This document shows, one piece after another, positions 1 through 8,541 of a stretch of DNA of 64,000 nucleotides (its first letter is position 1; each line of letters begins with the position of its first letter). The notes under the pieces were generated by a model. The model was not told the origin of the DNA, did no database searches, and was given only the letters and a program-made list of their open reading frames with translations. Origin of the DNA: Halomonas denitrificans. GTDB lineage: Bacteria > Pseudomonadota > Gammaproteobacteria > Xanthomonadales > Wenzhouxiangellaceae. Location of the stretch: assembly GCA_019800895.1 (NCBI GenBank), contig JAHVKF010000001.1:620001-684000 (forward strand), written 5' to 3'. The position numbers and the translations under genes are program-made.

Positions 1-213
1 CGTCGATCGGTAGCTGCGCTTGCGGATGCCGAGCAGCGACAGCCAGACGATCAGCACCGCGCCCGCCGCACCCAGCGTGTAGCCCTGCCAGCTCCCGCCG
101 TTGGGCGGCAGGTCGCCGTCCTGGGTCAGGTAGAGCGCGATGGCGGCGACCACCAGCACCACGGCGACCTTGAAGTAGCGTCGATCGCGGTACTGGAGCA
201 GGTTGCGGAACAC
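1..213 (-). CDS. membrane protein, N-terminal part only (runs off the window)
   Basis: The first 71 residues are visible. The start is a GTG at 213, four bases after the stop of the flavin/cNMP/iron-sulfur gene, so the two are probably co-transcribed and translationally coupled. Two hydrophobic segments can be read, roughly residues 14-33 and 46-65, joined by a short polar loop (GDLPPNGGSW) and followed by a basic stretch (RKRSYRST). A membrane partner or anchor for the preceding soluble redox protein is plausible from position alone. The rest lies outside the window, so the family cannot be named. Confidence 0.6.
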   Translation of the reverse strand, partial: MFRNLLQYRDRRYFKVAVVLVVAAIALYLTQDGDLPPNGGSWQGYTLGAAGAVLIVWLSLLGIRKRSYRST

Positions 214-217
214 GGGC

Positions 218-2851
218 TCAGCGCTTCACGATGACGTCGGCGAAGCGGTCCGGCCCGATCCGGATCGCCGCGCCGGTCGGGCAGGCGCGCACGCAGGCCG
301 GGCCGCCGGAGAGCTCCATGCAGCCGTCGCACTTGACCGCCACCTTCGACGATGCGTCCCTGTCGGCGTGGTCGACCGTCGCCGTCGCCGTCGACGCCTC
401 GCCCGGCGCCGGCCCGAGGCCGAGCAGCAGCCAGGCGAGCAGGCCGGTCTTCCCCACCTGGCGCGGGGCCAGGTGGATCGCGTCGTAGGGGCAGTGGGTC
501 TCGCAGTTGCCGCAGCCGATGCACGAGTCGTCGATGAACACCTCGCCGCTGCGCGCGCGGTGGATCGCGTCGACGGGGCAGTCCTTCATGCAGTGCGGGT
601 GCTCGCAGTGGCGACAGGAGATCGGCACCTGGACCGAGGCGAAGCTTGCACCGCTCTTGCGGTCCAGCCGGCTGATGCCGCCGTGGGTCTCGGCACAGGC
701 CTTCTCGCAGTGGTCGCAGCCCACGCACAGGTCCTCGTCGATCAGCATCGCGTTCGTCGCCTCGCCAAGCCCTTCGGACATGAAGAAGGAGACGATGCTG
801 CCGCCTTCGGGCATCGAGCCGAGCAGCGTCTCGACCTTCAGCTGCTGCTGCGTTTCGCGCTGGATGTCCGCGATCCGCTGCGGGTCCTGGTTCAGGAGCG
901 CCAGGAACTCGGGACTGCGCAGCGCGATGGTCTCCGTGCGCACGGCCGCGGTCGCGGTCTCGCGCCGCGTCGGGTCGCCCATCAGCGCCATCTGGCCGAA
1001 GATCCGACCGCTCTGCAGGTGATCGATGGCGATCGTCCTGCCGTCGACCTCGCGGGTCATCGCCACCGTGCCGCTGCGGATCAGGTGCAGCACGTCGCCG
1101 GTGTCCCCTTCGCGATGGATCGTCTCGCCCGCCGCGTATTCTCGCTGCTCGGTCCGGCCGGCGATCCTGCGCAGCACGTCGAGCGGCAGGTCGGGGGCGA
1201 AGGTCTTCTGCAATGCGCGAACGACGAAGACCCAGTCGATGCCCCGCTTGACCTCCTCGTTGGAGTTCATCACCTTGATCATCATCCGGCGCGGGGTCTC
1301 GAGCAGGATGGTCCCCGGGCCGATCTCGGCGAAACCGCTGCGCGGCCGGCCCGAGATCAGGCTCATCTCGCCGAAGAACTGCCCGGCCTTCAGCGTATGG
1401 ACCGGTCCGTCGTTCTCGTACCGGAGCCGGACCTCGCCCTCGGCGATCGTGTAGAAGGTGCTGGTGTAGTCGCCGTCGCGGTAGATCGTCGACCCCTCCT
1501 CGACGATGCGCGTGGACCGCGGGCGCTCCGGCGGCGCGCGGTCGGCGTCGCCGATCGGCTCGCCCTGCGCCTTCAGCTCGCGCAGCGATTCCTTGTGGCG
1601 GTTCATCAGCTGCTTCCAGCGTTCTTCCTCCACCGCTTTCGTCTCGGCTTCGGCCTCGCGCCGGGCGTCCTCGTCGGGCACGCTGGCGATCACCCGGCTC
1701 TCGAGGACCAGCTCGCGGAACTGGAGCGCGTTCATCCGCCGGAACATCGGCAGGCGCTGCTGGTAGAGGTCGAGGATCTCCTCCGGGTCGGCCACGTAGG
1801 GCAGGCCCGCGAACTGGAGCCTGAGGAGCTCGTAGTCGACCGGCTTGACGTCGTTGCCGCGAAGGGTCTCGACCACGTCGAAGCCCTGGTTCATGGCCTG
1901 CTTGATCAGCGGATAGCCGCCGAGCGCGCCGATCACGTACAGGCCCGGCACGTTGCTCTCGTAGCGGCTGCTCAGCTCCGGCAGCGCCGTGGGCCGATCG
2001 TCGGGGAACTTCACCCCGCAGGCCTCGACGAAGCGGCGCGGCGGCACGGACCCCAGCCGCGCGATGATCCGGTGGCAGGCCACGCGCTTCTCGCCTTCCG
2101 GCGTGTCGAGCACGATGGCGCCGGGCTGGCCGGCGGCCTCTGGCGCCTCGACGCGCTTGACGTTGCTCTCGTAGAAGCACGAGAACGCCACGCCGGGATC
2201 GTTGATCGCCTTCAGCACCGCATCGAGGTTGCCCTGCTTGGCGCGGGCGAACTCGGCCCGGCGGTTGACGATGTGGACCGTGTTCTGCTCGGCCAGCCCC
2301 AGCGCGTTCTCGATCGCCGCGTCGCCGGCGCCGACCACGACGATCGTCTCGTCGCGGTAGGCCTCCGGGTCGTCGAGCTGGTACTGCACGATCGACGCGT
2401 CCTCGCCGGGCACGCCGAGCCTGCGCGGATTGCCCTGGGTGCCGATCGCGAGGACCACGGTCTCGGCCTCGACGACCTCGCCGTTGTTCAGCGAGAGGCG
2501 GAAATCCCCCCGCTGTCCCTCGATGCCGGTGACCTCGGCGCCGAAACGCACGTTGACCTGCTTCTCTTCCAGGCCCTTGCGCCACCAGTCCAGGATCTGC
2601 TCGCGCGTCCCGGCCCGGAAGCGCATCGGTGATCTCAGGTCGAGGAAGTTGGGCTCGGCCATCACGTGCTTGCCCTTCTGGTAGCGGTGGATGGTCTTGG
2701 CCGGGCCGTCGAAGGCCTCGAGGAGGATGTGCGTGGGGGCGTGGTCGGGGTTCGTCTCGCGCGCAATGGCGTCGTACTCGGCCGCGCGTGCCGCCGCACT
2801 CAGGCCTCCCGGTCCCGAGCCGACGACTGCGACGTGATACCTCTCGGCCAT
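218..2851 (-). CDS. FAD-dependent reductase fused to two cyclic-nucleotide-binding domains and a 4Fe-4S ferredoxin module
   Basis: 877 residues. An N-terminal FAD fold (GSGPGG at about 11-16) and an NAD(P) fold (VVVGAGDAAIENA near 170) make a thioredoxin-reductase/YpdA-like domain covering about the first 330 residues. Two cNMP/CRP-type beta-roll domains follow (about 445-560 and 570-690; each has the GExFGxM-like element, seen as GQFFGEMSLISGRPRS and GRIFGQMALMGDP). The C-terminus is a DmsB/HybA-like multi-cluster ferredoxin with CVGCDHCEKAC, CRHCEHPHCMKDCP, CIGCGNCETHCP and CDGC...CVRACP. This architecture suggests an electron-transfer enzyme gated by a small ligand or by redox state. The substrate is unknown. 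It sits four bases upstream of a membrane protein gene. Confidence 0.9.
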   Translation of the reverse strand: MAERYHVAVVGSGPGGLSAAARAAEYDAIARETNPDHAPTHILLEAFDGPAKTIHRYQKGKHVMAEPNFLDLRSPMRFRAGTREQILDWWRKGLEEKQVNVRFGAEVTGIEGQRGDFRLSLNNGEVVEAETVVLAIGTQGNPRRLGVPGEDASIVQYQLDDPEAYRDETIVVVGAGDAAIENALGLAEQNTVHIVNRRAEFARAKQGNLDAVLKAINDPGVAFSCFYESNVKRVEAPEAAGQPGAIVLDTPEGEKRVACHRIIARLGSVPPRRFVEACGVKFPDDRPTALPELSSRYESNVPGLYVIGALGGYPLIKQAMNQGFDVVETLRGNDVKPVDYELLRLQFAGLPYVADPEEILDLYQQRLPMFRRMNALQFRELVLESRVIASVPDEDARREAEAETKAVEEERWKQLMNRHKESLRELKAQGEPIGDADRAPPERPRSTRIVEEGSTIYRDGDYTSTFYTIAEGEVRLRYENDGPVHTLKAGQFFGEMSLISGRPRSGFAEIGPGTILLETPRRMMIKVMNSNEEVKRGIDWVFVVRALQKTFAPDLPLDVLRRIAGRTEQREYAAGETIHREGDTGDVLHLIRSGTVAMTREVDGRTIAIDHLQSGRIFGQMALMGDPTRRETATAAVRTETIALRSPEFLALLNQDPQRIADIQRETQQQLKVETLLGSMPEGGSIVSFFMSEGLGEATNAMLIDEDLCVGCDHCEKACAETHGGISRLDRKSGASFASVQVPISCRHCEHPHCMKDCPVDAIHRARSGEVFIDDSCIGCGNCETHCPYDAIHLAPRQVGKTGLLAWLLLGLGPAPGEASTATATVDHADRDASSKVAVKCDGCMELSGGPACVRACPTGAAIRIGPDRFADVIVKR

Positions 2852-3048
2852 GATCGACGTCCTTGCCCCGGACTCGCCGGGCGCAGGTCCATCCCCTTCG
2901 TGCGGCGGCCGATCGGAGCTCCCCGCTCCGCCGATCGCCGGCTCCGACTCCCGCTCCAGAATAAGCGCCCGCCCCGGAATTGCAAGCCGGCGCGCCGGCG
3001 CGGACCGATGGACTAGAATCCCGAAGCGCCCACCGACCCGGACTTGCC

Positions 3049-4341
3049 GTGACCTCCACCATCCCGTCCACGCCGAAGTGGACCCGCGTGCCCGCCGCCG
3101 GAAAGCAGATCAACACCTGCGCGATCACGCCCGACGGCCACCGCGTGGTCTGCGGCACCTGGGTCGAGCGCGGACCGGGCGTCAGCGGGGACTTCCACGT
3201 CTACTGCTACGACGCCTCGGGCGACCTGCTCTACTCGATTCCGGTCTCGGACGAGGCGATCGAGCACGGCGTGTACTGGGTCGCGATCAGCGACGACGGT
3301 TCGACGCTCGCCGCCGGCGGCGAAGTGTCCGACACCGAGGGCTTTCTGCGCGTCTACGGCATTCATCCCGACGCGCCGCCGAACACCATGCGGCTCGTCC
3401 CCCTGCTCGCCACGTCGACGCCGAGCCGCGTCAACGAGGTCAGCCTCGGCGCGGACGGCAGCCGCCTGGTCGCCTGCTACGGCAGCACCGTTGCGCTGTA
3501 CGGCGCCGACGGCAGCTTCGAGTTCCGATTGCTCGACACCTTCGACGCAGGGGCCGAGGCCGACGTCCAGAGCGTGATGATCGACGAGGCCGGCCGGCGA
3601 GCGGTGGCCGCGTCCCGGACCTACGGAGCAAACAATGCCACCACCGGCAAGCTGGTCCGGCTCGAGATCGGCAGCGAAGGATTCACGTCGCACCGCGTCA
3701 CCCCCTTCGACAGCGGCGTGATGCGCGTGGCGATCACCGCCGACGGCAGCGCCTGGGGCGGCAGCCTGCACGACGGCAGCTGCGTGTGCTTCCAGGACAA
3801 CGTAAGCGAGGAACCGGCCTGGCGCTTCAAGCCGACCGGCGACCAGCTGCCGAAGGGCCAGGCGATCTCCCTGGCCTATGGCTTCGCCATCTCGGGCTCG
3901 AGCGCCGGCACCGTGCACGTGGCGGTCGGCGCGAACCTGGACCGCCCCGCCACGCCCGCGGCCGACCCGTCCTACGGCGGTGTCGTGTACTCGCTGGCCT
4001 CGAAGCAGTCCGACGGAACGGTCGCCTCCGACTTCCTGTGGAGTCGACCGACCGCGTTCGGCGTCAACCCGGGCGTGGGCCTCGACGAGGCCGGCCTGCA
4101 CGTCACCGCCACCGACGGCAAACCCGCCGACCACGGCCACGGCGTCCACGAGAGCGCCGGGCACTTCTACCTGTACGACAACGCCACCGGCGACCTCGCC
4201 TGGTCCGTAAAGACCCGGACCATGAACTGGCCCATGGCGATCTCCGCTGACGGCCACGCCATCGTCGGCGGCAGTGACGACGGCAGCCTGTACTACTGGA
4301 CGGCAGACGCCGAGCAGGACGCAGCGACCCCGGCCCCGTGA
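3049..4341 (+). CDS. WD40/PQQ-like beta-propeller protein
   Basis: 430 residues from a GTG start. An in-frame ATG at 2980 would add 23 residues (MQAGAPARTDG...) that do not look conserved, and a TAGAAT box at 3014 sits between the two, so the GTG is preferred. The protein is a series of repeats of about 45-60 residues carrying AITPDG, AISDDGS, AITADGS and AISADGHA motifs, typical of quinoprotein/WD40-like propellers. No signal peptide is visible. It diverges from the reductase fusion and its stop overlaps the GTG start of the diguanylate cyclase, so the two are likely one unit; a sensory or scaffold role is inference. Confidence 0.75.
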   Translation: MTSTIPSTPKWTRVPAAGKQINTCAITPDGHRVVCGTWVERGPGVSGDFHVYCYDASGDLLYSIPVSDEAIEHGVYWVAISDDGSTLAAGGEVSDTEGFLRVYGIHPDAPPNTMRLVPLLATSTPSRVNEVSLGADGSRLVACYGSTVALYGADGSFEFRLLDTFDAGAEADVQSVMIDEAGRRAVAASRTYGANNATTGKLVRLEIGSEGFTSHRVTPFDSGVMRVAITADGSAWGGSLHDGSCVCFQDNVSEEPAWRFKPTGDQLPKGQAISLAYGFAISGSSAGTVHVAVGANLDRPATPAADPSYGGVVYSLASKQSDGTVASDFLWSRPTAFGVNPGVGLDEAGLHVTATDGKPADHGHGVHESAGHFYLYDNATGDLAWSVKTRTMNWPMAISADGHAIVGGSDDGSLYYWTADAEQDAATPAP

Positions 4342-5756
4342 GCGATACCACGCGGTCGCGCTGGCTCGAGAGCGTCGCGCTGTGCGCGGCCTGGCTGGGC
4401 ATCTGGGGGCTGGGCCACCTGGCCGAGTTCACCGCCCACGCCAGCGTCTGGTACCCGCCGTCGGCGCTGACCTTCACCGCCCTGCTGGTCATCGGCCTGC
4501 GCGCCGTCCCGGCCCTGCTCGTGGCCAACGTCGTGGCCACGGTCTGGTCGGTCTGGCTCTACGACATCAGCGCCGGCTGGCAGGACATCATCGGCGGCGG
4601 TCTCGCGAACGCCGTGGTCCATATCGGCTGCTACGGCCTCGGCGCGGCGGCGCTCGGGCGCGTGGCCGACCGCCAGCAGCACAGCCTCCCGCGCATCGTC
4701 ATCGCGTTCCTGGGCATCGCGATCACCGCGTCCATGGCGACCACCGCCGGCGTCATCACCAGCCTGGTCGTGTTCGACCTGCTCGACGCCGACGCCATCG
4801 CCGGGACCTGGCTGGCCTTCTGGATCGGCGACTTCGTCGCGCTCGTCGTGCTCGGCCCGCTCTGCGGCGCCCTGCTGATCAAGCTGGTCCGCGCACCGGC
4901 GTTCTGGATCGAGCCGATGGACGGCGTGCGCAAGGACGGCCTGACCGGCTCCTTCGCCTTCAAGCTCTCGGTCAGCGCGCTCGTGGTCGCCGCGGCCATG
5001 CTCGCCGCCCAGCGCCTCGGCACGGTGGAGAGCGCGTTCCTGATCTTCTTCCTGCTGATCCCCCAGATGTGGCTGACCCACTCGGAATCGCCCCTGCGAA
5101 CGGCGGCGAGCCTGGGCGTCGTCAGCTTCCTGATCGTCGTCCTGCTCGGCGCCCTGGGCCTGGCGGAGTTCGTGTTCGTGTACCAGTTCGCGATCGCGGT
5201 GATCGCGACGACCGCGTGGTTCGGCCTGGCCCTGCCGCTGCTGGTCTCCGACAACCAGCAGCTGCGCGAACGGCTGATGTTCGACGGCCTGACCGGCGCC
5301 ACCACGCGCGACCTGTTGATCTTCCAGGCCGGCCGCGAGCTCGCCCTGGCCCGGCGCGGCACCCCCAGCTGCCTGGCCGTGGTCGACCTGGACCGGTTCA
5401 AGCGCATCAACGACGAGCACGGCCACCCCGCCGGCGACCGCGCCCTGGTCGAGCTGGCCGACCTCATGCGCCGCGAAACGCGCGGCACCGACGTCGTGGC
5501 CCGCTACGGCGGCGACGAGTTCGTGCTGCTGCTGCCCGACACCACGCTAGCCGAAGCACGCGGCAGGCTGAATGCGCTGTGCGACGCCGTCCGGTCGGAA
5601 CTGACTGTTGCGGGCGAGGCCGTCACCGTCAGCATCGGGCTGACCGAGGCGGTGCCGGACGACGACTTCGACCGCTGGTTCGAGCGCGCCGACTCGGCCC
5701 TGCTCGAGGCCAAGCGCCGGGGGCGAGATCGGGTGGAGGTTCGGGTTCCCGGCTGA
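4338..5756 (+). CDS. MASE1-GGDEF diguanylate cyclase
   Basis: 472 residues, GTG start overlapping the previous stop by four bases. The first 300 residues are strongly hydrophobic with about eight to nine membrane segments and match the MASE1 sensor layout (WYPPSALTFTALLVIGLR near the start). The C-terminal 160 residues form a GGDEF domain: GGDEF active site at 391-395, and an RxxD inhibitory site (RGTD) five residues before it. It should therefore make cyclic di-GMP in response to a membrane-perceived signal and be product-inhibited. No EAL domain is present. Confidence 0.9.
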   Translation: MSDTTRSRWLESVALCAAWLGIWGLGHLAEFTAHASVWYPPSALTFTALLVIGLRAVPALLVANVVATVWSVWLYDISAGWQDIIGGGLANAVVHIGCYGLGAAALGRVADRQQHSLPRIVIAFLGIAITASMATTAGVITSLVVFDLLDADAIAGTWLAFWIGDFVALVVLGPLCGALLIKLVRAPAFWIEPMDGVRKDGLTGSFAFKLSVSALVVAAAMLAAQRLGTVESAFLIFFLLIPQMWLTHSESPLRTAASLGVVSFLIVVLLGALGLAEFVFVYQFAIAVIATTAWFGLALPLLVSDNQQLRERLMFDGLTGATTRDLLIFQAGRELALARRGTPSCLAVVDLDRFKRINDEHGHPAGDRALVELADLMRRETRGTDVVARYGGDEFVLLLPDTTLAEARGRLNALCDAVRSELTVAGEAVTVSIGLTEAVPDDDFDRWFERADSALLEAKRRGRDRVEVRVPG

Positions 5757-6029
5757 GCACGCGCAGGATCACCGGCGCAGCGAGGCAAGCGGTGCGCCGC
5801 CCGAATCACCCGCCGCTCTCGTGGCCTTCCTGCAGGTAGACCGACTGCTGGGAGATCGTCCGACTCAAGGTATCGAACGGTCGTCTGTTGCCGCGGATCG
5901 CTGGGGCGCTTGTGAGGCAATCAGGCCGACATGTGCTACGTTTGCCCTTTGACCGCGGAGCAATCGCGCGTGTAGCGACGATCAAAGCCTTGGATCAAGT
6001 CCCTACGCGGAGCCGATTTGAAGAAGCAG

Positions 6030-6671
6030 ATGGCACAAGACTTTCGCACTCTTGTTGTTCTGGCTCTTGTCCTTGCTTCAATCGGATGTTCAAACGACGA
6101 GCCCGCGCCGGAACACGCAACTCATCCGGATACCGAAGCCGAAGCCGCAGTTTCCACTAACCAAGGATTAGGGCCGAATATCCATGCTGCACTCTGCCGG
6201 TCGCCGCTCGAGAATGATGGGGACCTGCATTATTCCGGTCAGGTCGGCGATGGAACTGGTTTACGCGTCTGGTATTACGACTGCGAAAAGGTGTTCGGCC
6301 CGCCGGTCTGCGATGACCGATACGAACCAGTACTAGGAAACAAATACACGTTCCAGGAAATTCACAGTACGACGGGGCACAGCGAGGGAGGCCTGCGGAT
6401 CAGCTATCAGTGCAAGGGACTCGATGAAACGAACCCTGTAATGACTTGCGTTGATGGCCTGAACGGCACCTTGGGACCGACGTCAGAATTCGAGACGGTT
6501 TACGAATGCAGTCGTGACATTGCTGCGCCCTGGTGCAACGCAGACTTTCAAGATAGTTACCCACCCAACTTCATGACGGATTATGCCTGGGACGGTGGCT
6601 GGGGGCCCGGCACCCTCAGCTACCAGTGCTTTCGGTTCCATCATGACCCACCACCATGGCCGCCGAGCTAG
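6030..6671 (+). CDS. cysteine-rich predicted lipoprotein, no known family
   Basis: 213 residues from the ATG at 6030; a TTG four codons upstream is possible. A signal peptide ends in a lipobox (LASIGC), so the mature protein should be a lipoprotein anchored at Cys. About nine further cysteines are spread over the mature chain, suggesting disulfides; motifs such as LCRSP, YYDCEKVFGPPVC and ISYQCKG are visible. Base composition is clearly lower in GC than the flanking chromosome. It lies at the far end of the integron array but on the opposite strand to the cassette genes. I do not recognise the family. Confidence 0.6.
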   Translation: MAQDFRTLVVLALVLASIGCSNDEPAPEHATHPDTEAEAAVSTNQGLGPNIHAALCRSPLENDGDLHYSGQVGDGTGLRVWYYDCEKVFGPPVCDDRYEPVLGNKYTFQEIHSTTGHSEGGLRISYQCKGLDETNPVMTCVDGLNGTLGPTSEFETVYECSRDIAAPWCNADFQDSYPPNFMTDYAWDGGWGPGTLSYQCFRFHHDPPPWPPS

Positions 6672-6949
6672 GTCCTGGCTCTTGATTTGACCACCAGCGG
6701 CGCCGAGGCGAGGTCTTTCAAGGCCGTGCTGAGCCGCATCGGCGTCGACCGGGTTCTCGTCGCCCTAGAAGCATGGTCGCTCGAGCGGCGGATGCAAAAG
6801 GTGGGGTGGACCTTGCGATTGACCGGGTTTCGCCCAAGGTCACCATCGACATCACCGTCCGCTCTGAATCAATAGCGGTCACCGCGGACACCGTCCCTGC
6901 GGCGACGAACCGAGCCGGCCTTGCTTTCCAGCGGCGGCGCATCTTGCGC
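6672..6949. other. spacer or decayed cassette, no convincing gene
   Basis: Short open frames exist on both strands (for example 6718-6954 minus, whose ATG sits at the cassette junction, and 6773-6964 plus), but none has a recognisable motif or a clear start signal. Because an attC-type right end (GTTATGC on the minus strand) marks 6950-6956, this stretch is probably the last, degraded cassette or the tail of the array. Confidence 0.35.
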
Positions 6950-7000
6950 GGCATAACGTGTTAGTTGGGCGGCATTTGCGACGAAAGCCAACTACAGATA
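6950..7000 (-). other. attC-like site, short and degenerate
   Basis: Read on the minus strand it ends in CAACTAACACGTTATGCC, with the common attC right core GTTATGC at 6956-6950. A short inverted repeat (GTTGG...CCAAC) lies inside. The left core is not well preserved and overlaps the stop codon region of the NUDIX gene. Confidence 0.45.
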
Positions 7001-7438
7001 CTTACGCAAGTGGTCAGGAAACAGCCGCTCAGTCGAATCCCGGAATTTCGCTGTACTAATCCAGACCACATCGTTCTTGATGCCTTGATCAATGTATGCA
7101 TAGTGCTCTGTAGCGTAGGCCGAATGATCTGAGAACTTCACCTCGAACACGAACACCACTTCATGCCCAGGTTGCCCTTCGTGCGAAAAAATATTCTCGA
7201 GAACGCATACCTGCTGCTTGCAAATAATGGGCTGACTCAACTCCTCGTAGATCTCACGGACGACAGCTTGTTCGGCAGACTCGCCAAACTCAATGCCACC
7301 CCCCGGCGGGCGCCAGCCCTTGATCTGACCTTGACTGTCCCGCACGGCCATAACCAGCACTTCCTCGGCTCGTCGGATGAGCGCGATTGACAGAGGACGA
7401 ACAGATCGCGGGGGCGCCCAAACCTTTCGGTCATTCAT
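6992..7438 (-). CDS. NUDIX hydrolase, integron cassette gene
   Basis: 148 residues. The NUDIX box is seen as GGGIEFGESAEQAVVREIYE followed by ELSQP, matching Gx5Ex7REUxEExGU except that the final Gly is Ser. Preceding residues WRPPG fit the family. NUDIX enzymes cleave nucleoside diphosphates linked to another group; the substrate here cannot be read. The ATG lies about 50 bases inside a cassette that begins at 7487 (TTAGGC...). A single small gene with a downstream attC-like end is typical of an integron cassette, as is its GC content, which is lower than the neighbours. Confidence 0.88.
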   Translation of the reverse strand: MNDRKVWAPPRSVRPLSIALIRRAEEVLVMAVRDSQGQIKGWRPPGGGIEFGESAEQAVVREIYEELSQPIICKQQVCVLENIFSHEGQPGHEVVFVFEVKFSDHSAYATEHYAYIDQGIKNDVVWISTAKFRDSTERLFPDHLRKYL

Positions 7439-7481
7439 TCTTTAGTACCTGGCCAAAATCCCGCGACAACGTTTCAGTGCC

Positions 7482-7662
7482 GCCTAACGTTTTAGCTTAC
7501 ATCTACTTGAGGCAGACCGAGCATTGCGGCAGCACCCGGAGCGCTGGGTCAAGTGGCAGGTGCAGCGCCCTGTTTGGCCTTACCTGCCACCGCTCCGAAT
7601 GTCTTCTTTCTGCCAAGAGCGTTCGCCCAAAAATCCTGAAAATCCCGCGTTACTTGTCGAAT
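7482..7662 (-). other. attC site, long form (about 180 bp)
   Basis: On the minus strand it ends AAGCTAAAACGTTAGGC, a perfect right core GTTAGGC (7488-7482). The centre holds an imperfect hairpin: GTGGCAGGT pairs with ACCTGCCAC and CGGAGCG with CGCTCCG. The left core, near 7653-7662 (TTCGACAAG on the minus strand), is degenerate. Size and palindromic layout resemble long VCR-like sites. Confidence 0.65.
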
Positions 7663-7670
7663 CGGCACAA

Positions 7671-8132
7671 TTACTCAGGCTCGTCAATCCAAGTAGTCTT
7701 TACCGGCCCTTGACCAATGATCTGAACTTCGACGGGCTCGTCGCCGCACGCGCCGTCGAAATGAACGCCACCTTTGGGATGCAAAACATACGCGCCGGCG
7801 GTAAGCGAGAGCGTATCGTCGCATCTGCCCGAATCGCCTTTTCCGAACGACCATACGCCGGATATCACAGTGATGTGTCTGTCTTGGTCATGATGATGCG
7901 GCGGGAACGTCAGACCAGGAGGAATCTGTAGGCGAACGACATACACGCCAGTCTCGGACGGATCTCCGGACAATACGGAGTAGCCCAACTCCTGCACCTC
8001 AGGATGGGGCTCATATGGCACGTCTGCCGCTTGAATATCGACGAACCCGGAGGCAGCGTCGTCAGCTAATGTCGTTGTTGCTGAGCTCGTCATAAGAGAC
8101 GAGAACACCAAAAACGAGATAAATAGGCGCAT
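7671..8132 (-). CDS. secreted cupin-domain protein, integron cassette gene
   Basis: 153 residues with an N-terminal signal peptide (MRLFISFLVFSSLM..., cleavage near TLADD). The body is a small single cupin: PPGLTFPPHHHDQDRHITVI carries the metal-binding His cluster, and the second cupin motif is YVLHPKGGVHFDG. Family members are metal-dependent and diverse; a periplasmic enzyme or binding protein is likely. Its stop is followed directly by an attC-type site, and the gene is AT-richer than the chromosome. Confidence 0.8.
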   Translation of the reverse strand: MRLFISFLVFSSLMTSSATTTLADDAASGFVDIQAADVPYEPHPEVQELGYSVLSGDPSETGVYVVRLQIPPGLTFPPHHHDQDRHITVISGVWSFGKGDSGRCDDTLSLTAGAYVLHPKGGVHFDGACGDEPVEVQIIGQGPVKTTWIDEPE

Positions 8133-8254
8133 GTTGTCTCCAAAAAGGTTGATTGTCTGCTTCGTGTCAAAAGCTGACTGTCTACGAATTCACTCACCAT
8201 TGCTTACTTTCTGGAGTAAAGCGGACGTTCAGCTGCGATCATTTTGCTGCTGCG

Positions 8255-8511
8255 GGCTAACAGTTGGCCGCTTAGCCGCCGGGGGCTGGCGGCACGGCGG
8301 GTGGACAGGCGAAAGTAGGCGCCGATGTTCGGACGAGCCAGGAACGCTGGCGCCCCCGGTCGGCCTACAGCGGCGGGTTCTGCGGCGGCCCCGGCTGTGC
8401 CCATCAGTCCGGCGTCGTGAACGCCCTCTCTACGACTTCGACCGGGGTCTCGTCCTCGACGACGACCTCGACAATGCCTCGCCGCCGAGTTCCAAAAGCG
8501 GTCTTGTTACT
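8255..8511 (-). other. attC-like pair of ends, unusually far apart
   Basis: On the minus strand the left end reads AGTAACAAGACCGCTTTTGG (8511-8492) and the right end CTAAGCGGCCAACTGTTAGCC (8275-8255). The reverse complement of the left end (AAAAGCGGTCTTGTTA) pairs well with the right end, as in an attC stem. The span of about 257 bp is longer than usual attC sites, so it may hold an insertion or be two merged sites. The stretch between has no convincing gene. Confidence 0.45.
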
Positions 8512-8541
8512 TGAAACAAGTGACCATCCCTATCTGCTTGA

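Noticed and set aside
126-3158. Open frame of about 1010 codons on the minus strand
   Set aside because: It is a shadow of the reductase/cNMP/ferredoxin gene in another frame; the product is Arg/Pro/Gly-rich low complexity, typical of GC-rich out-of-frame reading.
6718-6954. Small minus-strand frame beginning at a cassette junction
   Set aside because: Position is suggestive but the sequence is Arg/Ala/Ser-rich without any recognisable feature, and a plus-strand frame is equally open.
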